The notes beneath the pieces are model-generated. The model made no database searches. It saw only the letters and a list, made by a program, of their open reading frames with translations, and was not told the DNA's origin. The translations under genes were made by a program, and so were the position numbers. Shown here piece after piece: positions 52,519 through 62,203 of a stretch of 64,000 bases of DNA. How positions within the stretch are numbered: the stretch's first letter is position 1; every line of letters begins with the position of its first letter. Source of the DNA: Cyclobacterium salsum (GTDB lineage Bacteria > Bacteroidota > Bacteroidia > Cytophagales > Cyclobacteriaceae). The DNA is taken from contig NZ_WNKG01000001.1 of assembly GCF_010119245.1 (NCBI RefSeq), forward strand, positions 124,001 through 188,000, read 5' to 3'.

Positions 52519-54198
52519 ATGGGACTTTTTAACATCAATGACTTTGCAAACAAACCTGCCGACCTAAGAAAATCGCTGGTGGGTATTGATGGTTTTACCA
52601 AAAAGAACATCGAATTTATTATAGCGCGCTTACCTTATCCGAACAAAGAAGCGTTTAGGGTACATCTAGAGGAGATTGGCATAAAGAAATCCTTTCGTGA
52701 CCGTATAGAGGAAGCTATTGACGTTAAGCCTTCAAGGAAAGTTAATCCACGCATGGATCTGTTGGCAAAAAAATCTTTGAATCGGATTATCAATACCCAC
52801 TTATCGGCACAGAAAGTGTTCGGGAGGATGCTGAATGTTCTTGTAAAGCTGGGAAATAATATAGAGCTTACTTTAGAAGACGAAGTATTTTTTGGGGCTT
52901 ACAAGGCTGAACCTACTGCTGCAAAGTTTATAGGGCGGTTATTGACAGAGTATGCAAAAGACGAGAACAAACTTGGCAGGTTTGATGAAGTGCTTAATCA
53001 GGGAGGCAAGGGTTCCATTCTGGCATCTGTGAAAACTTTTGATGAAAGAGTGTTGATGAATGAGATCAACAACCGGACAGGAAGATTTGATAAATGGGCC
53101 TTTCAGTTGGAGGAAGAAGATGGTGCTGAAACAGGACGAATTTTGACAGACCCAACAGATGATGATGCCCGAAGCGCTCTTTCTAATGAAAAGATACCTC
53201 CCGAGGGAAAGGGCGATGAAGGCGAAAAAGGAAATGAAGATATTTCCGAAAAAACAGTAACTATTGATGACAGAGGTAATATTTCTGTCACCACGAAAAG
53301 CCGCAAAGACGGTGATGACGATATCAGTCCCAAAAGGCCGGATAAGGATGACGAAATTCCGCCAAAGGATCCCGAATTCGAAAACCGGATTACAAATCTC
53401 TTTAACGAAAAAGGCGTGGGGTATGCTATAAGTATACATACCATTGAATGTAAGGATGTAAATGGAACCTTTTTCTACGACCTGTTTGATGATGAACTGG
53501 CTTTTGTATTTCAGGGAGATGTGATGTTTAAAAAGTCCGTGTTTCCAGTTATTGTGCCTACAAGAAGACCGAGAGAAGATGTTAACGAAGGTGACGTGCT
53601 GAGTGATATGCGGAATTTGTGCAAGGAGGACGATGAAAAGTCCGAGCACTTGTTAGATAGAGACGAAACACGCCTCGTGAACCGATTGGCATATCTTGGC
53701 CAGGCCGGATTCTCACCCAACAGGCAAGATGCGAAGAACAGCACCTTTAACTTGGATGAATACATTGAACTTGAAGGTAAATTAATGCTCTTCGAGTCAA
53801 ATGACGAAATTCGACGGCTCATCAGAAGAATATTCCGCATACTCAAAAGGCTGGCCAAACTGGCTAGGAAAGCGGCCGGAACCATTAGCTTCGGTGGTGG
53901 AGATTTTGTTGATTTCGTCACTGAGGAGCTCAATGTCGACACGTTTGATGATATTGAACTGATTATTCTTGAACTGATAGATGAAAAGCAGGAGATTGGC
54001 TTTGCTAACTTCATGATAAATGCGGGGCATATTGAGGAAGCGTTTAAAACCGGTAAAGTGGAAAGTTTCGAAAATTCATTTGAGTTTGTAACCGATCAAC
54101 CAGAGCAAATCAAAGAAGCAGGAGACGAAGGCTCGAGAGGACTTTATGAGATAAAACTCCGGTATGAACGATACAAACGTAAGCAAACGTCAAATTAA
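52519..54198 (+). CDS. Orphan 559-residue cytoplasmic protein, no recognised domain
   Basis: No signal peptide or membrane helix. N-terminal ~75 residues (LVGIDGFTKKNIEFIIARLPY, then LEEIGIKKSFRDRIEEAI) resemble paired short helices. Residues about 210-295 are a highly charged, probably disordered linker (EKGNEDISEKTVTIDD, KDGDDDISPKRPDKDDE). The following segment is beta-rich (YAISIHTIECKDVNGTFFYDLFDDELAFVFQG). The C-terminal 180 residues are helical and charged. I cannot assign a family or function. A perfect 13-bp inverted repeat overlaps its stop codon. Single gene. Confidence 0.8.
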   Translation: MGLFNINDFANKPADLRKSLVGIDGFTKKNIEFIIARLPYPNKEAFRVHLEEIGIKKSFRDRIEEAIDVKPSRKVNPRMDLLAKKSLNRIINTHLSAQKVFGRMLNVLVKLGNNIELTLEDEVFFGAYKAEPTAAKFIGRLLTEYAKDENKLGRFDEVLNQGGKGSILASVKTFDERVLMNEINNRTGRFDKWAFQLEEEDGAETGRILTDPTDDDARSALSNEKIPPEGKGDEGEKGNEDISEKTVTIDDRGNISVTTKSRKDGDDDISPKRPDKDDEIPPKDPEFENRITNLFNEKGVGYAISIHTIECKDVNGTFFYDLFDDELAFVFQGDVMFKKSVFPVIVPTRRPREDVNEGDVLSDMRNLCKEDDEKSEHLLDRDETRLVNRLAYLGQAGFSPNRQDAKNSTFNLDEYIELEGKLMLFESNDEIRRLIRRIFRILKRLAKLARKAAGTISFGGGDFVDFVTEELNVDTFDDIELIILELIDEKQEIGFANFMINAGHIEEAFKTGKVESFENSFEFVTDQPEQIKEAGDEGSRGLYEIKLRYERYKRKQTSN

Positions 54199-54216
54199 TG
54201 AGAAATTTGACGTTTG
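54184..54216 (+). other. 13-bp inverted repeat overlapping the stop codon of the orphan gene
   Basis: CAAACGTCAAATT (54184-54196) and its perfect complement (54204-54216) with a 7-nt loop containing the end of the TAA (54196-54198). No T tract follows, so it is either a weak terminator or an mRNA 3'-end stabiliser. Confidence 0.7.
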
Positions 54217-54791
54217 GAATTAGAAGGCCTATATTTCTCTCGACACCACGGAAAAAGTAACCGGTGCTCCTCAGGGTAAGATAAAAGCATTAACGATTGG
54301 GCGATCTGAGAGCGTGGCAAGAAAAAGCATTGTTGGTTGAAGCGCCGATCGATGTCAGACAGGATACAGCTGGCAAAATGGGTTGGATCTGATTAATTGA
54401 TTTGAAAGCCAGCTTCGTTGACTACTTCTATATAGAAATTGGACCGCTCACAATGAGGCGCCGGAAAAACCGAATTTATGCTTGCAAGTGAATGAAGACA
54501 CCCAAGCCCGAATTCAACACTCCTAGCCAGTCGTTTCAAATGCCCAAAACAAACGTTTTTGCTTTTTCGCTAATATCTGGTTTTTTTGCATCGTTTATTA
54601 TTCCATTATCCTGCGGGAAAGCTGGATCGCAGGTATTCCGCTCCGGAGATAATGAAATGATTGCAAGCTCATTCAGCTTGGTATATGGAGTTAGTAATAA
54701 TGCTTTTTCGATCCTTTTTGGCAGGAGAAGCGTTCAGCTTGGAATGGTATAATTTCAGCCGTTAGGTAGTTAAAAACCAAATTTTGATGTC
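54217..54791. other. Region without a credible gene
   Basis: 575 nt. An 86-codon frame at 54492-54752 begins with ATG but has an implausible composition and no leader. Short open stretches around 54230-54480 look eroded (for example an in-frame TGAPQGKIKALTIG run), without recognisable homology. Confidence 0.4.
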
Positions 54792-55160
54792 ATGACTAAA
54801 AGCATTGAAAAGCTTCTGAAACTGGAAGAATTGGGTCAGTTTTTACTTTCAATCATCTTATTTAATCATTTAGGCTATTCTTGGTGGGTTTATCCTGCCT
54901 TGTTACTGTTACCAGACCTATCAATGGTAGGTTATTTGGTCAACACCAGAACAGGTGCCTGGCTTTACAATTTATTTCACCATAAGTTGGTTGCCATTCT
55001 CATTTTGGCTTTGGGATATATGTTTAACGTTTCAGCGCTAACCTTGGCAGGTATCATTTTTTTTGGTCATTCTGCGATGGATAGAATTTTTGGATACGGG
55101 CTGAAATTACCTGACAATTTTAAACACACCCATCTTGGTTGGATAGGAACCAAAGGTTGA
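54792..55160 (+). CDS. DUF4260-family membrane protein
   Basis: 122 residues with three to four membrane helices (FLLSIILFNHL, WVYPALLLLPDLSMVGYL, LVAILILALGYMF, LTLAGIIFFGHSAMDR). C-terminal motif GHSAMDRIFGYGLKLPDNFKHTHLGWIG is typical of DUF4260. Inner membrane; role unknown. The start ATG at 54792 fits the N-terminus of the family. Confidence 0.85.
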   Translation: MTKSIEKLLKLEELGQFLLSIILFNHLGYSWWVYPALLLLPDLSMVGYLVNTRTGAWLYNLFHHKLVAILILALGYMFNVSALTLAGIIFFGHSAMDRIFGYGLKLPDNFKHTHLGWIGTKG

Positions 55161-55470
55161 CTTACCCAAAAGGAAGTAGGATAAACAAGCGTTTTCATCC
55201 TAATTCTCTAAATAGGCTGAATGTGTACCGATAATGCGTTTCTAAAAATTGGTTTATCGGTCCTTCCTACCAGGCATCAAATACCTTGTGTTCCAGCTTA
55301 TCTTGGATTCCCGTCAGGTGACCTCCTGAATATTCAATTTTCTTCCTAATCTCGAACCAATGATCCGGAAAAAGACCAATACGTAGGAATCGATTGCTAA
55401 ATATTTGTATAGTTTTGTACCAGGCGAACGATTTACCCTCTACTATCTTACCAGTAATACATCAAACAAT
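55161..55470. other. Intergenic region with an eroded minus-strand coding fragment
   Basis: On the minus strand 55267-55461 is open for 65 codons including the TAG and reads like real protein (RIGLFPDHWFEIRKKIEY then SGGHLTGIQDKLEHKVFDAW), but it has no start codon and runs into a stop upstream. Most likely the 3' remnant of a lost gene. Family not recognised. Confidence 0.4.
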
Positions 55471-56838
55471 ATGGCTAAAAGACCTACGAAAGATAAAGCC
55501 ACGGACCACGGTTTCAATACAGTTGCCGAAAAGAAAGCGAGCAACACTTTCTTAACACGACGTGAAATGCTTGGGATAACCAGTTTAGCCGGATTGGCCA
55601 CTTTTACTGGAATCGGGTTTAATGCTGCTGCCCAGTCTCCACAACGACGGCCCCGCATCGCTGTTTTGGCCAGCTATTGGGGTGCTACCAGATCCCATGC
55701 AGACTGGATCGTAACCAAGTTGATTGACGGATATTGGTGGCAGGGTGCCCATACACCATCACGAGTTGAGGTAGCTTCTATCTTTCTGCATCAACATGAC
55801 CAAAGCGAACTGGGCCAGAAAGTAGCAAAGGCCAAAGGCATTCCGCTCTTTCGTACCGTAGGGGATGCTGTTATGTTGGGAGGGAAGGAACTTGCTGTGG
55901 ATGGTGTGGTCATTGTGGGAGAACATGGAGATTATCCAAAGGACCTGAAAGGACATTGGCTTTTGCCTCGTTGGCTGATCTATAGCCAGGTGATGCAGGT
56001 TTTCGAGCAGAGTAAGCGGTCCGTTCCGGTCTTTAATGACAAGCACCTCTCTTACAATTGGGATGAAGCAAAGTGGATGTTTAACAAATCCCGTGAGCTC
56101 GATTTCCCCTTAACTGGTGGTTCCTCCATACCCGTCTACTACCGTAAGCCTGAGATAGAGCTCGATATCGATACACCCATAAAACATTCGATCGTACTGG
56201 GAGGAGCTGCAGACGAAGGGGGTATTTTCCATTGTATTGACGTACTTCAAGCCTTTGTAGAACGCAGGAAGGGAGGAGAGACAGGCGTCAGGTCCGTACA
56301 GTCCATCAGAGGGCCTGAAACCTGGAAATGGGTGGAACGGAATTCCTGGGCGCTCAAATTGCTTGATTCGGTGGAGAAAAAATTTGAACTAGCGCCTGGA
56401 CATTTTCAGCAGGACGCCCAGGCAAACCTTTGTTTGGTGGAGTACAACGACGGAACGAAAGCGGCTGTACTCTCTGGCCGGGGTGTGGGTTGGACCTACG
56501 CCAGCGAAATCGAAGGGCAAAAAGACCCGACGATCATCTCTATGCTGGGTTGGGCAGGCCCTTTCGATCAATACCATGCCTCAAATGCCCAACCGCACTG
56601 GATCACCGAGATGATGGTTACCAAAAAGGAACCCTTCCCTGCTGAGCGACTGCTTCTCTCCACCGGAATTGTAAACCATTACATGGAATCCAACTGGGAA
56701 AATGGTCGGTTCACGCCCATTGGACGTACCATCGAAACCCCTTACATGGATATGACCTACCAATCCACCCGGGGTGCTCAATTTAATAAAGGTGATCGGC
56801 CCCCGAGCCGGCCCTATATAAGGGGTTTTGACTCCTAA
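55471..56838 (+). CDS. Tat-exported hypothetical protein
   Basis: 455 residues from the ATG at 55471; an upstream in-frame ATG at 55405 would add 22 unrelated residues. Twin-arginine signal TRREMLGITSLAGLATF near 30-46, followed by processing near AAAQS. The mature protein begins with a Rossmann-like strand (PRIAVLASYWGATRSHADW) and has LDGYWWQGAHTPSRVEVASIF-type, VDGVVIVGEHGDYP and HFQQDAQANLCLVEYNDG segments. Tat export implies folding, perhaps with a cofactor, in the cytoplasm. I do not recognise a named family. Followed 20 nt later by a dipeptidase gene. Confidence 0.75.
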   Translation: MAKRPTKDKATDHGFNTVAEKKASNTFLTRREMLGITSLAGLATFTGIGFNAAAQSPQRRPRIAVLASYWGATRSHADWIVTKLIDGYWWQGAHTPSRVEVASIFLHQHDQSELGQKVAKAKGIPLFRTVGDAVMLGGKELAVDGVVIVGEHGDYPKDLKGHWLLPRWLIYSQVMQVFEQSKRSVPVFNDKHLSYNWDEAKWMFNKSRELDFPLTGGSSIPVYYRKPEIELDIDTPIKHSIVLGGAADEGGIFHCIDVLQAFVERRKGGETGVRSVQSIRGPETWKWVERNSWALKLLDSVEKKFELAPGHFQQDAQANLCLVEYNDGTKAAVLSGRGVGWTYASEIEGQKDPTIISMLGWAGPFDQYHASNAQPHWITEMMVTKKEPFPAERLLLSTGIVNHYMESNWENGRFTPIGRTIETPYMDMTYQSTRGAQFNKGDRPPSRPYIRGFDS

Positions 56839-56857
56839 TTGATAATCTGATAACCTC

Positions 56858-58099
56858 ATGAAACGCCGAGACCTTATAAAAAACTTAACACTTCTTCCGA
56901 TTGCAGGAAGCATGTTTCCAATAGAAACCTTAAAAGCTGCTTCTGCCACCGGAATGAGTCTTCCTGCAGATCCCCCCACCAAGCCAATAAATGATTTACA
57001 TCACCAGGCCTTGGTGATGGACGGGCATACGCACGTCATGACCCGCGAGCTGCTGTTCGGTACCGATATTGGACAGCGCTATACCGATGGGACCGTCGAT
57101 CTGCCAAGGGCTAAAGAAGGTGGTGTAGATGCCATGTTTTTCTCTGTGTATACACCTGAACACTATTATCCCGGAAGGTTCGAGACAAAAAACACCTTTC
57201 GCGTGGTGAACCTGGCGCTGGACCAAATCGAAAAGAACCATGCGGTGATCGAGCTTGCCCTTACCGCTTCGGATATCGAACGCATCACCAAGAAAGGAAA
57301 GATTGCGGCATTTCTGGATTTAGAAGGCCCGTTTGACCTGGACGGAGATATCAACCTACTAAGAGCACTTTATCGATTAGGCCTTAGGTCCATGCAGCTA
57401 ACCGCCCACAATACCACCAATGCGTTTATAGATACCTGCAATGATGTCAGACGATGGGGTGGTATTAATGAGCTCGGGGAAAACATCATCGCCGAAATGA
57501 ACCGTCTTGGAATGGTTATCAATATTGCCCATGCATCCAATGAGGCGATCCTGCAAACGGCCGAGGCGAGTAAGCATCCAATTATCTATAGTCATGGTGG
57601 TTTTTACAGCATCGTACCTCATCCGCGCTGTATTACTGACGAAGCAGCGAAAGCAGTGGCATCAAAAGGGGGCGTAATAGGGATTCACTTTGGCAGCCTG
57701 TTTAACAACCCAAAATACTGGGAATGGCAGACAGATACAAAAGAGACCACACCCGCTTCCGTTCAAGGAGCTGAATTGAAGACCATTGAAGAAGTGGATC
57801 AGGAACTGATGAAAGAGGTTCCCCTGAATTTCACGGGAACGATTCCGGACCCCTATTGGATGCATGTAGATCAGTTGGCGAAGGTGATTGACTATGGAGT
57901 GAATTTAGTGGGAGAAGACCATGTTGCCATAGGTTCCGATTTAGATGGCGGTCCTGAGTTGCCTCGGGAAATTCAGGATATCAGCGATTTTCCCCAGATC
58001 ACCCTGGCCTTGCAGCGGCTCGGTTATAGCGATAAGCGAATCAAAAAAATCCTTGGCTTAAACTGGCTTCGCGTGATCCGGGAGGTAACAGGGGGATGA
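56858..58099 (+). CDS. Tat-exported membrane dipeptidase-family (M19) hydrolase
   Basis: 413 residues. Signal MKRRDLIKNLTLLPIAGSM with KRR fits a Tat signal. Peptidase M19 landmarks: MDGHTHVMTREL, Glu in AFLDLEGPFDL, His in VINIAHAS, His in IIYSHGGFYSIVPHPR and IGSDLDGGPELP. The first motif is H-x-H instead of the usual H-x-D. Renal dipeptidase-type enzymes hydrolyse dipeptides and D-containing dipeptides. Co-transcribed with the preceding Tat protein. Confidence 0.9.
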   Translation: MKRRDLIKNLTLLPIAGSMFPIETLKAASATGMSLPADPPTKPINDLHHQALVMDGHTHVMTRELLFGTDIGQRYTDGTVDLPRAKEGGVDAMFFSVYTPEHYYPGRFETKNTFRVVNLALDQIEKNHAVIELALTASDIERITKKGKIAAFLDLEGPFDLDGDINLLRALYRLGLRSMQLTAHNTTNAFIDTCNDVRRWGGINELGENIIAEMNRLGMVINIAHASNEAILQTAEASKHPIIYSHGGFYSIVPHPRCITDEAAKAVASKGGVIGIHFGSLFNNPKYWEWQTDTKETTPASVQGAELKTIEEVDQELMKEVPLNFTGTIPDPYWMHVDQLAKVIDYGVNLVGEDHVAIGSDLDGGPELPREIQDISDFPQITLALQRLGYSDKRIKKILGLNWLRVIREVTGG

Positions 58100-58202
58100 T
58101 ACAATAGACTTTTCTTTGGCCTTCAATTTGAACTGTCAAGTTAACAGCGTACCCATCCTTTTCGTTTTTCCCGATAAAGGTTACCAACCATTTTTGCTGA
58201 AA

Positions 58203-58883
58203 TCATTCCAAAATGAAATCGGCAGCCATCCTTGCATGAAGCGTTGTGGTAGCAAGCATTGGCAGATCAAAATCCGTTTCATTCATAAGAATTGGGAGCT
58301 CCGTGCATCCCAGAATAATACCCTCCGCTCCTTTTTGCCGTAACAATTCCATTTGTTCCATAAAAAACGTTTTTGCCCCGTCACTGAAAATGCCCTGCGT
58401 CAATTCATTGGAGACGTACCAATGATTTTGTGCGATGTAGCCTTCGTCAGGGATGACTGTCTGTAGGCTAAATTTCGTTGCTAAACGAGAAGGAATGAAA
58501 TCACCAGTCATGGTAGGCCTGTTACCCAAGAGACCCAGTGTCTGTAGCTTTTTTTCCTTTGCCTCTTTCCCCACGGCATCTGCGATGTGCAATATTGGAA
58601 TGCCTAGGTGCGGTTGCACGAAATCGTACACCATATGCGGCGTATTGGCACAGATGACCAGGGCTTTTGCACCTGCCGCTTCCAGGGTTTGGGCAATTTC
58701 CAGGTATTTGGCATTGATTTTTTCTTTATCCTGGGCCCGCATCAGTTCTATATTCAAGCTGTAGATAAGCAGCTCGGGGTTTCCCTGCGTACCGATCCTT
58801 TCTCCTACCAACTCATTAATAAGACGATAGTAAACAATGGTAGCATGCCATGAAGTGCCACCGATTAAACCTATTTTTTTCAT
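58203..58883 (-). CDS. Aspartate/glutamate racemase-family protein
   Basis: 226 residues. Starts MKKIGLIGGTSWHATIVYYRLINE; the two catalytic cysteines are in VICANTPHM and ILGCTELPIL. Interconverts L- and D-amino acids (aspartate racemase or a related epimerase). It converges on the Tat dipeptidase gene, and a link to D-amino acid or dipeptide breakdown is possible but only inferred. Confidence 0.9.
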   Translation of the reverse strand: MKKIGLIGGTSWHATIVYYRLINELVGERIGTQGNPELLIYSLNIELMRAQDKEKINAKYLEIAQTLEAAGAKALVICANTPHMVYDFVQPHLGIPILHIADAVGKEAKEKKLQTLGLLGNRPTMTGDFIPSRLATKFSLQTVIPDEGYIAQNHWYVSNELTQGIFSDGAKTFFMEQMELLRQKGAEGIILGCTELPILMNETDFDLPMLATTTLHARMAADFILE

Positions 58884-59616
58884 TTGTAACCTGATCTGAT
58901 TCCATCACAAAGTAAGAAAAAGAGGTTTCTTTTCCTTCCATTTGAAATATTTCATCGATCAGCGACCCATGGGAGGGAGTGCGACAGGGTCCGGGTCTTC
59001 ATTTTTATAAAAAGAAATAGGCGCAATTACCGTTTGTTAGTTTCCCCATTTTGAAGCCCACTTTCAAAAAATCCCGTTCCATTTCTACTTTTGATTGCTC
59101 AAAAATTCATCATAGGGACTTTTTGATTTTAAGCAGATATATAATCAGCCGTCCTTTGAAGATATCGACTCTTAGGAATAAAAAAGTGGGTAAACCCTGT
59201 TCCCGTTCTTTTTATCTTAGTTGCCATGACAAAATTATTCGAAAAATTCTTCGGGGAAAACGGAATCAAATTCTATTTTCAACAGTTGAAGCATGAAAAG
59301 CTAAAATCAATTTTTATTACTACCGACCTACTTCAGAGGGTCTTGCTCCCCAGCATGAGGCTTGCATTGAAAACCTTGGAACCCTATTCCAGGATAATTT
59401 GGAGAATGACCAGGCAATAGAAGGATTTAACAAAACAGCCGAAAAATCAAAAATATGATTACCGAAGAAGTATGCTTGTATTTGAATAATAGGAGCAAAG
59501 TGTAGGTACCATTGAAAGCATTTGATTTGGATATATAAAACCATGTTCCTTTCTAAGTTGTGGCTTAGAGACGTTGAATGGAAAAGATTAATCAGCGACC
59601 AATAACTATTAATACA
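58884..59616. other. Intergenic region, partly eroded coding sequence
   Basis: Apart from the frameshifted fragment at 59226-59458, 58884-59225 holds no ORF I can support; short frames are A/T-rich shadows. 59459-59616 is a plausible leader for the TlpA-like gene. Confidence 0.4.
59226..59458 (+). pseudogene. Frameshifted fragment of a small gene
   Basis: Reads MTKLFEKFFGENGIKFYFQQ and on to about 59375 in one frame, then continues in a second frame as NLGTLFQDNLENDQAIEGF and ends at TGA 59456-59458. The two halves look like one protein of about 77 residues broken by a frameshift near 59370-59385. Family not recognised. Confidence 0.4.
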
Positions 59617-60747
59617 ATGAAATCAGAAATAATTTTAATAAAAGCTTTAATCCTGATCTTACTCATGTCATGCAATGCCGCAGACAAGGAAAGCGCTAAG
59701 GCTGTAGCTCAAGATAAATTTATTTTGACCGGACGCATAGAAAATGCAGGTGAACTTGAAAACGTACGGCTGCTAAAAGGAGAAACGGCTACCCACGCCA
59801 TCGAATTAGAAAGTAATGGTGGGTTTTATTTCGAAGGAAGTACGCCTGATGAGGCTTTATATACCTTATTGGTGGGAGAGCGATCATTTATGCTGGTACT
59901 AAAAAATGGAGAAAAAGTCGAATTCAACGCTGACCTGTCCAACCCTGACCATTACACGGTAAAGGGTTCGGAAACATCGGCTAAACTACAAAAGCTTGAT
60001 GCGATTCGTCAAAAATTTGATAAACAACAGGTTAAATTACATGGTGATTTTGAAAAGCGGATAGATAGCGGCGAAACGATGTTATCGATACAGAATGATT
60101 TGATGGCCAAGAATGAAAGGTATGTCAGCGAGTTATCAGAGAAGGTGCTGCAGTTTTTTTTGGAGAACAAAAATAATCTGGCCGGTTTTTATGGAATGAT
60201 GACTTTGTATTCCGTTGACCCGACAGCACATGAGGAAGCAATCATTAAACACATGGAAGAATTCCGGGAAAAGTTTCCAAACAATCAAGATGTGCAATCC
60301 TTTGCCTCACATATTGAAGAGATAAAACCATTAAGTATCGGTCAGCAAGCGCCGGACTTTAGCTCCTTGACACCGGAAGGCAAAGAAGTCAAGCTTTCCG
60401 ACTTCAGGGGCCAGTACGTTCTTTTGGATTTTTGGGCGGCCTGGTGTGCGCCATGCCGTGAAGAGAATCCTAATATCGTTTCCCAGTATCATAAATTTAA
60501 AGATAAAGGGTTTACCGTTGTAGGACTATCCCTGGATAGCGATCGGGATGCCTGGCTTAAGGCCATTAACGACGACAAACTGGTTTGGACGCAGCTATCG
60601 GACCTCAAAATGTGGGATAGCGAAGCAGGTCGCTTGTACAACATTACGGCTATTCCAGCATCCTTTATGATTGACCCGGAAGGAAAAATAATTGGAAAAA
60701 ACCTGCGCGGACCAGCACTGCAACGGTTTTTAGAGCGCAATTTATAA
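59617..60747 (+). CDS. TlpA-family thiol:disulfide lipoprotein with DUF4369-like N-terminus
   Basis: 376 residues from the ATG at 59617, which gives the lipoprotein signal ALILILLMSC; an earlier ATG at 59578 would precede it by 13 residues. N-terminal beta domain (DKFILTGRIENAGELENVRLLKG), helical middle, then the thioredoxin-like domain with active site WAAWCAPCREEN and the cis-proline region TAIPASFMIDPEG. Likely reduces exported disulfides at the periplasmic side of the membrane. Confidence 0.9.
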   Translation: MKSEIILIKALILILLMSCNAADKESAKAVAQDKFILTGRIENAGELENVRLLKGETATHAIELESNGGFYFEGSTPDEALYTLLVGERSFMLVLKNGEKVEFNADLSNPDHYTVKGSETSAKLQKLDAIRQKFDKQQVKLHGDFEKRIDSGETMLSIQNDLMAKNERYVSELSEKVLQFFLENKNNLAGFYGMMTLYSVDPTAHEEAIIKHMEEFREKFPNNQDVQSFASHIEEIKPLSIGQQAPDFSSLTPEGKEVKLSDFRGQYVLLDFWAAWCAPCREENPNIVSQYHKFKDKGFTVVGLSLDSDRDAWLKAINDDKLVWTQLSDLKMWDSEAGRLYNITAIPASFMIDPEGKIIGKNLRGPALQRFLERNL

Positions 60748-61227
60748 TTTCAGGTAAGTCGTTATAGAGGGTATAAGGTTATCCTCATACCAATTAAAAT
60801 TCTTAATTTATCAGGTAAACTATTTGCCGTACAAATCCACTTCAGCATTAAACAGTGAAATTCAAGGAAAATAGGTGTCTGGGATCATGCTATCGGTTAA
60901 ATTATTTTTTATAATTAATCGTTATCTTTAAATGAAAATGTGATAGGAACGGACTTAGCAGTAAAAAAAGAACATGTCCATTGAAAACCTTTCCAGCATC
61001 CGGATCACCTCAAGAGACCGATAAAATGGTAAGCCGTTCATACCACTACTTGGTTGACGAAGATTATAGGACCATAAATAGTGTAGCGAGTAAAACCTTG
61101 TTTATTGAAGTTGTTCCACAGTGATGATTTTACCGTTTGGTTCACCAATAGACTCCAAACATGAGTTTTCAAATTAAACATCAATGGCTTAGATATAAAA
61201 TATTTACCCACCAAAACATCATTAAAT
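60748..61227. other. Intergenic region holding repeat copy A
   Basis: Contains the duplicated segment described at 60815-60975 with a broken gene start. After it (60976-61227) no ORF can be supported. Confidence 0.5.
60815..60975 (+). repeat. Duplicated promoter and gene-start segment, copy A (degenerate)
   Basis: Resembles 63784-63943 throughout, strongest in the last 65 nt: ATAATTNATCGTTATC-TTTAAATG, then GATAGGAANGGACTTAGC. The start codon of the downstream reading frame is ACG (60949-60951) instead of ATG and the frame is interrupted, so it is inactive. Confidence 0.75.
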
Positions 61228-62136
61228 ATGGCCAGCAAGCAGGATATCGATTATACCTATTCCAAAATGGACAAAATATGGAGGTGGAGCGTGGGGGAAA
61301 CGGCTGATTTTACCGGGGCTAAGTATGATGGTGATTTTTCACTTTCACTGGAAGCGGCCCAGCGAAATAAGCATACGTTTATTGCTGAAAACCTGGAAAT
61401 AAAAGCGGGTGATAGGGTACTGGATATCGGTTCGGGTTGGGGGCCGTTTTTAACCTATATCAAAGAATTGGGCGCAATAGGAACTGGTATTACACTTTCG
61501 GAGGGTCAATACAATGCTTGTAAGCGCAATGGCCTTGATGTACATATTTGTAATTACCGCGACCTAAGCCCGGCTACCTTTGGAAAGTTTGATGCCATTG
61601 CCTCGGTTGGGGCATTCGAACATTTTTGTTCAGTGGATGAGTACAGAGCGGGTAAACAAGATGAGGTTTATCAAAACTTTTTTAAAATTGTCAGCAGTCT
61701 ACTTCCGGTGGGCAAGCGATGTTTTATCCAATCCATGGTTTTTGATAAAGGCATGATTGCCATTGACAGTGCCGATATACATGCACCTAAGGATTCTAAT
61801 GAATATTTGTTAGCGCTGATTATGAATGAATTCCCCGGTTCCTGGATCCCTTATGGAAAAGAGCAAATCATAAAAAATGCAGCTCCGTATTTTAAGCTCG
61901 TTACCGAACATAGCGGCAGGCTGGACTACATTGAAACCATCAAAGTTTGGCGGCAAAAACTGAAATCTTTTGGCTGGAAGAAGTACTGGGCCTACCTACA
62001 GCTTGTTCCTCAACTGTTCACTGACCCATCGATGCGTAAACGCCTAAGCAACTTGAAAGTTGCACCTATCAAAGTTGCTTTTGAACGGGAAATTTGGGAC
62101 CACCACCGCCTGGTGTTTGAAAAAGTAAGTGATTAG
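61228..62136 (+). CDS. Cyclopropane-fatty-acid synthase-family methyltransferase
   Basis: 302 residues. AdoMet-binding motif VLDIGSGWGPFLTYIKE, then ITLSEGQYNACKRNGL and the family segment IASVGAFEHFCSVDEYRAGK. N-terminal YSKMDKIWRWSVGETADFTGAKYDGDFSL also fits. Adds a methylene or methyl group to unsaturated acyl chains of membrane lipids; shorter than E. coli Cfa (382), as in mycolic-acid-type enzymes. Alone on its strand between two copies of a repeat. Confidence 0.88.
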   Translation: MASKQDIDYTYSKMDKIWRWSVGETADFTGAKYDGDFSLSLEAAQRNKHTFIAENLEIKAGDRVLDIGSGWGPFLTYIKELGAIGTGITLSEGQYNACKRNGLDVHICNYRDLSPATFGKFDAIASVGAFEHFCSVDEYRAGKQDEVYQNFFKIVSSLLPVGKRCFIQSMVFDKGMIAIDSADIHAPKDSNEYLLALIMNEFPGSWIPYGKEQIIKNAAPYFKLVTEHSGRLDYIETIKVWRQKLKSFGWKKYWAYLQLVPQLFTDPSMRKRLSNLKVAPIKVAFEREIWDHHRLVFEKVSD

Positions 62137-62203
62137 TTTTAACCCGAACCTTCTCCGAGGCGATTTTCCTTCCATCCTTCCCATTCATGATTTTTTTAGA
62201 GGT

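Noticed and set aside
52519-54198. Phage defense or toxin role for the orphan protein
   Set aside because: No nuclease, ATPase, NADase or membrane motif could be seen.
54230-54480. Possible group II intron or transposase remnant (a GAPQG run)
   Set aside because: Only a few residues resemble a reverse-transcriptase motif and the frame is interrupted; not enough to claim.
59051-59296. 81-codon plus-strand ORF
   Set aside because: Basic, low-complexity shadow with no leader; overlaps the better supported fragment at 59226.
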